Origin: Pseudomonadota bacterium
GTDB taxonomy: Bacteria > Desulfobacterota > Desulfobacteria > Desulfobacterales > Desulfosarcinaceae
Assembly: GCA_023435265.1 (NCBI GenBank)
Contig: JAEYRZ010000200.1
Location: 1-22,183 of the forward strand
Length of the DNA: 22,183 nucleotides
Direction of reading: 5' to 3'
Below are positions 1 through 5,596 of the stretch, piece after piece; the stretch's first letter is position 1, and each line of letters begins with the position of its first letter. A program made the position numbers and the translations under genes. A model generated the notes under the pieces. The model did not search any database, was not told the DNA's origin, and saw only the letters and a list, made by a program, of their open reading frames with translations.

Positions 1-489
1 GAAGGAGGGGACGCTGAGAATATCGTATGCCGTGGCCAGGCGGGGGTTGGATTGAATATTGAGCTTGGCGACCCTGATTTTGCCGCTGGTTTCCGTGGCC
101 AGCTGGTCGACCATCGAATTGACGCCGCTGCATACGCTGCACCAGGGCGCCCATCCGTAAAGCAGAACCGGCAGGGGCGAGCGTTTTACGGTCTGGTCGA
201 AGTTGGCGTCGGTGACCATGACCGGCCGGCCGCTGTCCACACCTTGATGCTCGAGCGGCGCACCGCAGCGCCCGCATTTCGGCGCGGTGTGGAGTTTGGA
301 AGCGGGCACACGATTCTTCGCATGGCATTCGGCGCAGCGCAGCGTCAGGCGGGATTCGGAGGCCGGCTCCCGTTCGCGCTTGAGCGGGCGATGGCAGCGT
401 CCGCATTTGGCCGCCCCGCCGTCATGTTCCTGGGGAATACGGTTTTTAACCCCGCAATGCGGACAGCTCACAATAGTCGCGGCATACAT
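1..489 (-). CDS. Thioredoxin-like protein with two N-terminal zinc ribbons (3' end cut off by window)
   Basis: The visible 163 codons start at the ATG at 489 and run off the left edge. Two zinc-ribbon units come first: C9/C12 with C29/C32, then C52/C55 with C72/C75. A thioredoxin fold follows with the active site W-C-S-V-C (C117, C120) and the cis-proline region SVPSF (P161). This resembles thioredoxin 2 (TrxC), a cytoplasmic disulfide reductase with one N-terminal zinc ribbon. Two things differ: the ribbon appears duplicated, and the active site is CSVC rather than CGPC. A changed dipeptide between the cysteines normally shifts redox potential, so the role may be oxidant-responsive or specialised reduction rather than general reduction (inference). 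The gene is divergent from the YkgJ-family gene. Only a weak purine-rich stretch precedes the start. Read directly from the reverse complement; fold assignment is firm, exact function is not. Confidence 0.85.
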   Translation of the reverse strand, partial: MYAATIVSCPHCGVKNRIPQEHDGGAAKCGRCHRPLKREREPASESRLTLRCAECHAKNRVPASKLHTAPKCGRCGAPLEHQGVDSGRPVMVTDANFDQTVKRSPLPVLLYGWAPWCSVCSGVNSMVDQLATETSGKIRVAKLNIQSNPRLATAYDILSVPSF

Positions 490-638
490 ATCTCTTATAC
501 ACTCCACTTGCGGGTTGTGCGCAGGTCCCGGCGCATGGCAGTAATGAGATAATAGGAATGAAACAGTATCTGTAAACGGCATCCTCTGGCACTGGAGGCA
601 GGATTGAAGGCGCACCGGAATCCTGCTATATTCTGCGC

Positions 639-1076
639 ATGTCCTGGATCGATAGCGAAGCAATTACCCACCGCGCTTATTTTTTCGATGGTGGTATTCA
701 ATTCACGTGCAGGCAGTGCGGTCGCTGCTGCACCGGAGAAAGCGGAACCATCTATGTCGCGCCCGCGGAACTCCCCCACATCGCCGAATTTCTGGGCGTC
801 TCCCCGGACGCTCTGATCGCCCGCGATCTCTATGCTTTCAAGGACAGCTACAGCATCCGCGAATTGGCGGACGGGCGCTGCCGTTTTTACCGGGGCGGCT
901 GTCTGATTTACGATGTGCGGCCGTTTCAGTGCCGCGCCTTTCCATTCTGGTTCGCCAACCTGCGCTCCGCCGCCCGGTGGCGCGAGGTGGAACGGGCATG
1001 TCCGGGAATCGGCGAAGGCCGCCGCTTCACAAAAGAGGAAATTCTCAGCGTCGCCCGGGAAACACGCCATATCTAA
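639..1076 (+). CDS. YkgJ-family cysteine-cluster protein (putative Zn/Fe-binding)
   Basis: The 145-aa protein carries the signature of the YkgJ/UPF0153 family: C24-x2-C27-x2-C30-C31 near the N-terminus, then C81, C88, a YDVRPFQCR block with C98, and C121 in a CPGIG motif. The family is usually described as zinc- or iron-chelating; biochemical function is mostly unknown, and some members lie near flagellar or modification genes. Length is typical for a single-domain member. No signal peptide or membrane segment is seen, so it should be cytoplasmic. The ATG at 639 has no clear Shine-Dalgarno sequence, but the MSWIDSEAI start gives the usual spacing to the cysteine cluster. It is divergent from the thioredoxin-like gene, and a redox or metal link between them is only a guess. 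Confidence 0.85.
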   Translation: MSWIDSEAITHRAYFFDGGIQFTCRQCGRCCTGESGTIYVAPAELPHIAEFLGVSPDALIARDLYAFKDSYSIRELADGRCRFYRGGCLIYDVRPFQCRAFPFWFANLRSAARWREVERACPGIGEGRRFTKEEILSVARETRHI

Positions 1077-1159
1077 TACGGTGGCAACCCCCGGAAAGCC
1101 GCCGTCAAGGCCGGCGCAGACAAGGCTAAAGAATTCGCCGGAACGGCCGTTAAATAGAG

Positions 1160-1188
1160 TTGTCGTTGATTGAACGCGACCCGATAAC
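1160..1188 (+). promoter_or_regulatory. Possible sigma-70-type promoter for the CheY-like gene
   Basis: TTGTCG (1160-1165) and GATAAC (1183-1188) are separated by exactly 17 bases; each matches the consensus at four of six positions. It lies about 75 bases upstream of the receiver start, immediately before the tandem hairpin repeat. Prediction by eye only. Confidence 0.35.
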
Positions 1189-1232
1189 ATGCGCCCGTGA
1201 CCGGGCGGAACAATGCGCCCATGACCGGGCGA
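1189..1232 (+). repeat. Tandem 24-bp repeat, each unit a short hairpin, in the leader of the CheY-like gene
   Basis: Two near-identical units begin at 1189 and 1213 (period 24; core ATGCGCCC[G/A]TGACCGGGCG). Each contains an inverted repeat: CGCCCG-TGAC-CGGGCG at 1192-1207 is perfect, and the second copy at 1216-1231 has one mismatch at the top of the stem. The units sit between the putative -10 and the ribosome binding site, so they could be a double operator or RNA hairpins in the 5' leader. Confidence 0.7.
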
Positions 1233-1262
1233 GAGATTCATACCGGCAGGATGGAGGATTCG

Positions 1263-1640
1263 ATGGCCTACAAGATACTCACGGTAGACGATAGCAAGAC
1301 CATTCGAATGATCGTCAAGAAAGCCTTTTCGGCGTTCAACGTCGAACTCTTCGAGGGCGAAAACGGCGTCGAGGGGCTTGCCATCGCCAACAAGGAGAAA
1401 CCCGACCTGATCATTCTGGACATCACCATGCCGGTCATGAACGGTATTGAAATGCTCGAAAAGCTCAAGGCTGAAAAAGAGCTCAAGAATATCCCCGTGA
1501 TCATGCTGACCGCCGAGTCCGGCAAAGAGAACGTGATGAAAATCGTCAAAATGGGCGTTCGCGACTACGTGGTCAAACCGTTCAAGGGGGACCAGTTGAT
1601 CGAACGCGCGAAGGGGATCCTGAAATTGAAAGAAGTGTGA
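1263..1640 (+). CDS. Single-domain response regulator (CheY-like receiver)
   Basis: A 125-aa stand-alone receiver with all canonical residues: acidic pair D9-D10, phospho-acceptor D53 (LIILDITMP), switch T83 (MLTAES) and K105 (VVKPFKG). The start chosen is the ATG at 1263 because GGAGG at 1253-1257 lies five bases upstream; an in-frame ATG at 1197 would add a 22-residue tail encoded by the repeat region and is unlikely. With no output domain, it should act by phosphorylation-dependent binding to a partner protein such as a motor switch, kinase or phosphorelay protein. No chemotaxis genes are next to it, so the partner cannot be named. Confidence 0.92.
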   Translation: MAYKILTVDDSKTIRMIVKKAFSAFNVELFEGENGVEGLAIANKEKPDLIILDITMPVMNGIEMLEKLKAEKELKNIPVIMLTAESGKENVMKIVKMGVRDYVVKPFKGDQLIERAKGILKLKEV

Positions 1641-1693
1641 ACCCTAAGGCAGGACCCCGCCATAGCTGTTTTACCTTTGGATTGGCGGTCAGA

Positions 1694-1801
1694 TCGGGGT
1701 CGGCGTCGGAATCGCGGTCGCAACCGTTATGGAAATGCGCCGACATAGCCAGGGAACCTGACAGTGCCGGCTGGCTTGTTCGATACCGATACCGACCCCG
1801 A
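1694..1801. repeat. Imperfect inverted repeat, 21-bp arms, in intergenic DNA
   Basis: The arm TCGGGGTCGG... at 1694-1714 and the reverse complement of 1781-1801 agree at 18 of 21 positions; the spacer is 66 bases. It lies in the gap between the CheY-like gene and the degenerate receiver gene, which converge on it. It could be a decayed palindromic intergenic element. No gene was found in 1641-1867. Confidence 0.55.
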
Positions 1802-1867
1802 AAGATTCAACCAATTCCTACACCCCTGACATTGACGCGGGACTCGGTACGCCCCAGGTTCCGTTCT

Positions 1868-2329
1868 TCAAGAAATCCCTTTTTTCAGGACGCCCGGCAC
1901 ATGGGATGGATGTGCGCTTAAATCCCGCAGGATGGCCTGGCGGATCTTTTTGTCGCCGGCGGCTTTCTTGTCGCAGGCCTGCTGGATTTTTTCGAGAAGC
2001 GCATCGAAGTTCGATGATTTGACCATACAGTCGAACGCACCCAGCTGCATGCCTTCGATCCCGGCATCGGCGGAGCCGTGCCCGGTGAGCAGGATCACTT
2101 CGCTCAGCGGCCTGTTTCTCTTTATCTCCCGAAGGGTTGCGATGCCGTCCGGACCGCTCGTTTTAAGGTTCAGGATGATCACGTCGAAGGCCCGCGCCGC
2201 GATCATTTCAAGCGCCGCTTCGCCGCTGCCGGCGCCTTCCGCTTTCAACCCGCGTTTTTTAAGGCCGCCGACCGTCGCCTCCCGAAAATCGGCATCGCCG
2301 TCCACGACCAGAATTCGGTTGTCCTGCAT
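1868..2329 (-). CDS. Degenerate receiver-domain protein (pseudo-receiver)
   Basis: The 153-aa protein is a receiver paralogous to the regulator encoded at 2932-3384: the two share ILVVD, SGE.AL, FDVI.L, TLREIKR.RPL.EVILLTGH and LGAFD blocks, and similar charged C-terminal tails. The phospho-acceptor position is asparagine (N54 in FDVIILNLK, codon AAC on the reverse strand). The acidic pocket reads D-G-D instead of D-D, and the Lys after the fifth strand is kept but followed by SS rather than P. Aspartyl phosphorylation is therefore unlikely, so it probably acts as a phosphorylation-independent binding module or decoy (inference). The start at 2329 is supported by GGAGG seven bases upstream; an in-frame ATG at 2398 would read into the palindromic element. 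It is not clearly in the same operon as the kinase. Confidence 0.88.
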   Translation of the reverse strand: MQDNRILVVDGDADFREATVGGLKKRGLKAEGAGSGEAALEMIAARAFDVIILNLKTSGPDGIATLREIKRNRPLSEVILLTGHGSADAGIEGMQLGAFDCMVKSSNFDALLEKIQQACDKKAAGDKKIRQAILRDLSAHPSHVPGVLKKGIS

Positions 2330-2357
2330 ACGCTGCCTCCGTTTCGAAAGTTGAACA

Positions 2358-2469
2358 TGATGGACTCGTAAAAAGGGCAGATTAACCACAGAGAGCACAG
2401 AGGTAACTTATTTTTCTCTGTGTCCTCTTTGCTCTCTGTGGTTTAAAAATGCTTTTTGCGATTTCATCA
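2358..2469. mobile_element. MITE-like nested palindromic element, about 112 bp, no coding capacity
   Basis: Outer arms TGATGGACTCGTAAAAAG (2358-2375) and the reverse complement of 2452-2469 match at 15 of 18 positions. Inside them, 2382-2403 and 2424-2446 form a second, nearly perfect inverted repeat built on CCACAGAGAGC. The whole would fold into one long hairpin with a roughly 20-base loop. Nested terminal repeats without an ORF fit a non-autonomous miniature element or palindromic repeat family. It lies 28 bp upstream of the degenerate receiver start, where its promoter would be expected. Copy number elsewhere cannot be judged here. Confidence 0.7.
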
Positions 2470-2621
2470 AACATAGCGTCGGATTCAAACCTCCGCGCCG
2501 CGAGAAGCGGTTCAGACCAGGAGGACCCGGCGGCCGCATTCCCGGAACGGGCTGCGGTGGGCTGCGGTTTTCATTCGCTTTGCGGTGGCAATTCATGCCG
2601 ATCGATGGTATCGAAGACGCT

Positions 2622-2912
2622 ATGAAAACGTTGCGCTATATCGACGATGTCGTCACGCTCGCCCTGAATCCGGACCGCTGCGTGGGATGCGGCATGTGCA
2701 CCCAGGTATGCCCTCACGGCGTTCTGGCCCTGGTCGCACGCAAAGTGCGGATCGTGGACCGCAACGGGTGCATGGAATGCGGTGCGTGCGCGTTGAATTG
2801 TCCCGCCGAGGCCCTGTCCGTTTCGCCCGGAGTGGGCTGTGCCGCCTACATCATTCAGACCTGGATCAAAGGAAAAGAAAAGGCGGCCTGCGGCGGCGGC
2901 GCCTGCTGCTGA
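2622..2912 (+). CDS. HgcB-like dicluster [4Fe-4S] ferredoxin, no HgcA partner in the window
   Basis: From the ATG at 2622 the protein has 96 residues with two 4Fe-4S motifs: C20-x2-C23-x2-C26-x3-C30-P and C50-x2-C53-x2-C56-x3-C60-P (GCMECGACALNCP). A GVGCA motif places a cysteine at 73, and the chain ends in a vicinal pair, C95-C96. This layout is the signature of HgcB, the ferredoxin that reduces the corrinoid protein HgcA in mercury methylation; as I recall, the characterised HgcB is about 95 residues with Cys73 and a C-terminal Cys pair. That agreement favours 2622 over the upstream ATG at 2595 (GGTGG six bases before it), which would add nine residues. hgcA normally lies directly upstream, but here there is a palindromic element and a receiver gene. 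Mercury methylation cannot be claimed; a role in metal/metalloid handling or electron transfer to another corrinoid protein is possible. It converges with the regulator gene, 19 bp away. Confidence 0.8.
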   Translation: MKTLRYIDDVVTLALNPDRCVGCGMCTQVCPHGVLALVARKVRIVDRNGCMECGACALNCPAEALSVSPGVGCAAYIIQTWIKGKEKAACGGGACC

Positions 2913-2931
2913 TCCGCCGCGTTCCATCGCA

Positions 2932-3384
2932 TCAGCCGGGTCCCCCTTGATCGTCTTCCTCCGGGCGCCGCAGGTCGTCAATCCGGGCCGCCCGGATCTT
3001 GTTTTCGTGAAACGCCTTCTTTTCGAAAGCGGACGCCAGCTTGATGAGCAGTTCTTCGAATTTTACCGGTTTGAGCAGGTAATCGAACGCGCCCAGGCGC
3101 ATGCCGTCGATGCTGGTTTCGACCGAGGCGTGGCCGGTCAGCAGGATCACTTCCGCCAAAGGCCGGCGGCGCTTGATCTCGCGCAGGGTTTCGATCCCAT
3201 CCATGCCTCCGGGCATCTTGATGTCCAGCAGAATCACATCGAAGGGTTTCGCATCCAGCAGTTTCAGCGCCTGCTCGCCGCTGGTGGCCCCCTGGGCTTC
3301 CAGGCGGCGTTTGTTCAGGCGGTTCACCACCGTCTCCATGAAATCGAGTTCGTCGTCCACGACAAGAATGCTGAAGCTGAGCAT
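2932..3384 (-). CDS. Receiver-only response regulator paired with the dCache kinase
   Basis: A 150-aa protein with an intact receiver: D10-D11 (LVVDDE), phospho-acceptor D54 (VILLDIKMPG), T83 (LLTGH) and K105 (LLKPVKF), followed by a charged tail of about 35 residues (KKAFHENKIR..., ending EEDDQGGPG) without a recognisable DNA-binding domain. AGGAG lies a few bases before the ATG at 3384. The kinase stop is 9 bp upstream on the same strand, so the two genes form an operon and the kinase is the obvious phosphodonor. Because there is no output domain, the signal must pass to another protein, possibly a sigma-54 activator or a second kinase. It is the functional paralogue of the degenerate receiver at 1868-2329. 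Confidence 0.92.
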   Translation of the reverse strand: MLSFSILVVDDELDFMETVVNRLNKRRLEAQGATSGEQALKLLDAKPFDVILLDIKMPGGMDGIETLREIKRRRPLAEVILLTGHASVETSIDGMRLGAFDYLLKPVKFEELLIKLASAFEKKAFHENKIRAARIDDLRRPEEDDQGGPG

Positions 3385-3393
3385 ACGGTTCTC

Positions 3394-5061
3394 CTATTTC
3401 CTTTCGGGCGGCTTGGCCGGCAGCTGCACCATGAAGGTGGTGCCTTCGCCCGGTTCGCTCCGGAAGGATATCCGGCCGCCCATTTTCTCGATGATTCCGT
3501 AGCTGATCGAGAGCCCCAGCCCGGTGCCGCGGCCGGAAGGCTTGGTGCTGAAGAACGGATCGAAAATCCGGCTTTGGTGTTCTTTGGGAATGCCGGGCCC
3601 GTCGTCCTTGATCGTGGTTTCGATGTGATGGTCGACCAGCGCGGTCGAAACCTCGATATGGCCGTTGCTGCCGATGGCATCGATGGCGTTGTTGATCAGA
3701 TTGAGAAAGACCTGCTGCAGCTGGGACTGGTCGCTGGCGATCACGGGGAGATTGTCCTGGAAATGCTTGATGATATCGATATTGCTCAGGCGTGCGTGGT
3801 TGGCCATGAGGTCGATGGTCTGATCCAGGATGCGGTTTACATCCACGTCGTCCAGATGGGGTTCCATGCGGCGCGCAAACCCCAGCATGTTGTGGGTGAT
3901 TTTGCGGGCGCGTTCGACATGCGTTTCGATTTTTTCCAAAGATGACAGGTATTCTGAATAGTTGGCGCTTTGGCGGAACGTTTCCTCTTTGAGCAGATCC
4001 TTCATCCAGCCGGCCTTTTCGCCGATGACCGCAAGCGGGTTGTTGATTTCATGCGCGATGCCGGCGGCCATCTTGCCCAAAGCCGCAAGTTTGTCGGATT
4101 GGATCAGCTGTGCGTTCAGCGTTCCCATTTCACGGTCCGAAGCCTCCAGGTGGCTGACGACCGAATGGGCGATAAATACGGTGGTCATGATGATGGCCGC
4201 CATGCCCAGGGAGATGATCAATAGTTCCATGTTGCGCGTGGCGGTCAGCCCGCCGGCCGCTCCGCTGGACTGCTGGCGGATGATCAGCAGCCACTTGTTG
4301 TTTTTCAACCAGGCGCCCGCCGTATACACGGGTGCGCCGTTCCGGGCATTTTTCTCGACCACCGTGTTGCCGTGACTGAACTGTTTCGGTTCGATATACG
4401 ACGGCCCGAGGATTTCGCCCTGAAAGCGCGGTGCGGTCTGAAAGACACCGTCGGTATTCACGATAAAGGCATCGCCCAGCCGCCCGGATTGGGCCGTCCG
4501 GACCAGGCGGTTGAACACTTCCGAGTCGATGGTGGCGCGCAGGATCCACTGCTGATTGCCGCTGCGGCCGCGCACGGCGATGATAAAATGCGGGAAGCGG
4601 CGAAATCCCAGGTAGACGTCGCTGATGTACTTGCCCTTGGCCAGCACCTCCGCGAACCAGGGCTCGTTGGCGTAATTGCGCCCCGCAAGATCGTACGGCC
4701 CGACGTAGGCGGCATGAACGCCGTCGCTGCCGATCACCCCCAGGTCGATCAGCCCCAGCATCTCGCTGCGCCGGTTCATGGTCTCGAACAGGTCGGACAA
4801 CAGCCCGGGGCGTGAAAGCGCTTCGAAGCTGTGCGTGTCGGCCAGCATGGCAAGAAGGGTGGTGCGTTCGCGCAGGAAGACGTCCACGGCCTGGCTTTGC
4901 GATTCGGCCAGATGCCGCACCTGGTCTTCGATCCTGGCTTCGTGCGCCCTGGCGAACTGGTAGTAGATGGCGGTTCCCAGCAGCACCAGCGGGGTGATTG
5001 AAACCACCAGGGTGAGGCCGATGATTTTAAGCTTCAAATCGCGATAAAGTTTTCTTTTCAA
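3394..5061 (-). CDS. Membrane sensor histidine kinase, dCache sensor domain
   Basis: Taken from the TTG at 5061 (555 aa). A short basic N-terminus is followed by membrane helix 1 (about 12-34), a periplasmic dCache-type domain (about 40-265, with RNYANEPWF and DVYLGFR blocks typical of small-ligand sensors) and membrane helix 2 (about 278-299). HisKA follows with H337 in AGIAHEINNPL, then HATPase_c with N-box NLINNAID (454-461), G1 DDGPGIP, F-box FDPFFSTK and G2 GTGLGLS (512-518). No HAMP domain is evident. It should autophosphorylate and pass the phosphate to the regulator 9 bp downstream. Start choice is uncertain: the frame opens at a GTG at 5142 that directly abuts AGGAGG and so is a poor start; GTG 5067 is possible; TTG 5061 has AAAGG eight bases upstream and overlaps the stop of a 25-codon leader ORF. 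A consensus sigma-54 promoter lies upstream at 5202-5187. Confidence 0.9.
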   Translation of the reverse strand: MKRKLYRDLKLKIIGLTLVVSITPLVLLGTAIYYQFARAHEARIEDQVRHLAESQSQAVDVFLRERTTLLAMLADTHSFEALSRPGLLSDLFETMNRRSEMLGLIDLGVIGSDGVHAAYVGPYDLAGRNYANEPWFAEVLAKGKYISDVYLGFRRFPHFIIAVRGRSGNQQWILRATIDSEVFNRLVRTAQSGRLGDAFIVNTDGVFQTAPRFQGEILGPSYIEPKQFSHGNTVVEKNARNGAPVYTAGAWLKNNKWLLIIRQQSSGAAGGLTATRNMELLIISLGMAAIIMTTVFIAHSVVSHLEASDREMGTLNAQLIQSDKLAALGKMAAGIAHEINNPLAVIGEKAGWMKDLLKEETFRQSANYSEYLSSLEKIETHVERARKITHNMLGFARRMEPHLDDVDVNRILDQTIDLMANHARLSNIDIIKHFQDNLPVIASDQSQLQQVFLNLINNAIDAIGSNGHIEVSTALVDHHIETTIKDDGPGIPKEHQSRIFDPFFSTKPSGRGTGLGLSISYGIIEKMGGRISFRSEPGEGTTFMVQLPAKPPERK

Positions 5062-5135
5062 GGCCACTGCCTTTCCAGCGCGGTCACCGGAGCCAGGGGG
5101 GCGCGTTCGCGGCCCGGAGGGCGGTGACCGGGCAT
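5058..5135 (-). CDS. Putative 25-codon leader ORF coupled to the histidine kinase
   Basis: An ATG at 5135 is preceded by AGGAGG (5143-5148) with a seven-base spacer, the best ribosome binding site for the kinase transcript. It opens a 25-codon frame beginning MPGHRPPGRE and ending ERQWP, whose TGA (5060-5058) overlaps the kinase TTG in TTGA. This geometry suggests translational coupling or an upstream-ORF control. The alternative is a sequencing or real frameshift separating the true kinase start from its body. The peptide itself has no recognisable function. Confidence 0.4.
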   Translation of the reverse strand: MPGHRPPGRERAPLAPVTALERQWP

Positions 5136-5186
5136 CACGCACCTCCTCTGCTCCAACGAACTCGGCATTGGCTCAATGAACACCAC

Positions 5187-5202
5187 AGCAAGTGCCGTGC
5201 CA
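5187..5202 (-). promoter_or_regulatory. Sigma-54 promoter for the kinase-regulator operon
   Basis: Read on the minus strand, TGGCACGGCACTTGCT matches the RpoN consensus TGGCACG-N4-TTGCW fully, with GG-N10-GC spacing. The predicted start of transcription is near 5176, giving about 40 bases of leader before the strong ribosome binding site at 5143-5148. An enhancer-like palindrome is centred 72 bp upstream of the -24 element. Confidence 0.75.
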
Positions 5203-5220
5203 CCTTGCCTGGCGGTGAGG

Positions 5221-5240
5221 GGTGCATCCTTCTCTGCACC
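5221..5240. other. Inverted repeat between enhancer and sigma-54 promoter
   Basis: GGTGCA-TCCTTCTC-TGCACC is a perfect 6-8-6 inverted repeat lying between the TTTACA palindrome and the -24 element of the kinase promoter. It could be a second operator or a chance structure. Confidence 0.35.
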
Positions 5241-5266
5241 GCCATGCAGATCGGCTGTCGGCCGGG

Positions 5267-5281
5267 TTTACAGAGTGTAAA
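5267..5281. promoter_or_regulatory. Palindromic enhancer-like site, copy 1
   Basis: TTTACAGAGTGTAAA is a perfect 6-3-6 palindrome. It lies about 72 bp upstream of the minus-strand sigma-54 promoter of the kinase and about 190 bp upstream of the plus-strand sigma-54 promoter of the Usp gene, so one site could serve both. The same pattern recurs upstream of the TSUP operon. Binding by a bacterial enhancer-binding protein is inferred from this placement. Apart from these promoter elements and the 5221 repeat, I see no gene in 5143-5596. Confidence 0.6.
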
Positions 5282-5470
5282 AGCCGGATCCGCGACCGCC
5301 CGCACATGGCCCTGCCTGAAAGAAGTAAATGGATGTCTGAAAGACCCGCTGATGCCGTTTGCGCGGCGGCACGCGAATCGCGCCACCGGGCCTCACTTGG
5401 ATTTTCCGGATTGTCGAGAAGAAGTAAAACAGCCTGACCCGTGGTGCGCTCAGGACCGCCCGGGCCGCAA

Positions 5471-5486
5471 TGGCATTCGTTTTGCA
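5471..5486 (+). promoter_or_regulatory. Sigma-54 promoter for the universal stress protein gene
   Basis: TGGCATTCGTTTTGCA has correct GG-N10-GC spacing and differs from the RpoN core TGGCAC-N5-TTGCA only at the last base of the -24 hexamer. The start of transcription would be near 5497, leaving about 100 bases of leader before the gene. Confidence 0.7.
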
Positions 5487-5596
5487 GCCGTCCTGATGCA
5501 GTGGCCGTTCGATCGGCCGGCCGCCGAGTCGCTCAGACAGCCTGATAGGATCGCGTTTCGCAGGCGAAGTTTGGCCGATCCGCAAGGAGGAGAGAA

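Noticed and set aside
584..606. TGGCAC near 590 as a sigma-54 promoter for the YkgJ-family gene
   Set aside because: The -12 GC is not at the required GG-N10-GC spacing.
495..1241. Minus-strand open frame of 248 codons across the YkgJ-family gene
   Set aside because: Its N-terminal repeats come from the tandem hairpin DNA, and the plus strand carries the full cysteine signature of YkgJ.
2622..2912. Mercury methylation as a function of this locus
   Set aside because: HgcB alone is not sufficient and HgcA is not present in the window, so only HgcB-like is claimed.
2839..3945. Plus-strand open frame of 368 codons opposite the regulator and kinase
   Set aside because: It overlaps the conserved receiver and ATPase motifs on the other strand and shows no family signature.
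5140..5142. GTG at 5142 as the histidine kinase start
   Set aside because: It directly abuts AGGAGG with no spacer, and the resulting 27-residue Pro/Arg-rich extension before the first membrane helix looks non-native; a start near 5061-5067 fits better.
5361..5385. GG-N10-GC at 5368-5381 as a further sigma-54 promoter for the Usp gene
   Set aside because: The -12 element reads TCGCG instead of TTGCW, and the site at 5471-5486 is far better.
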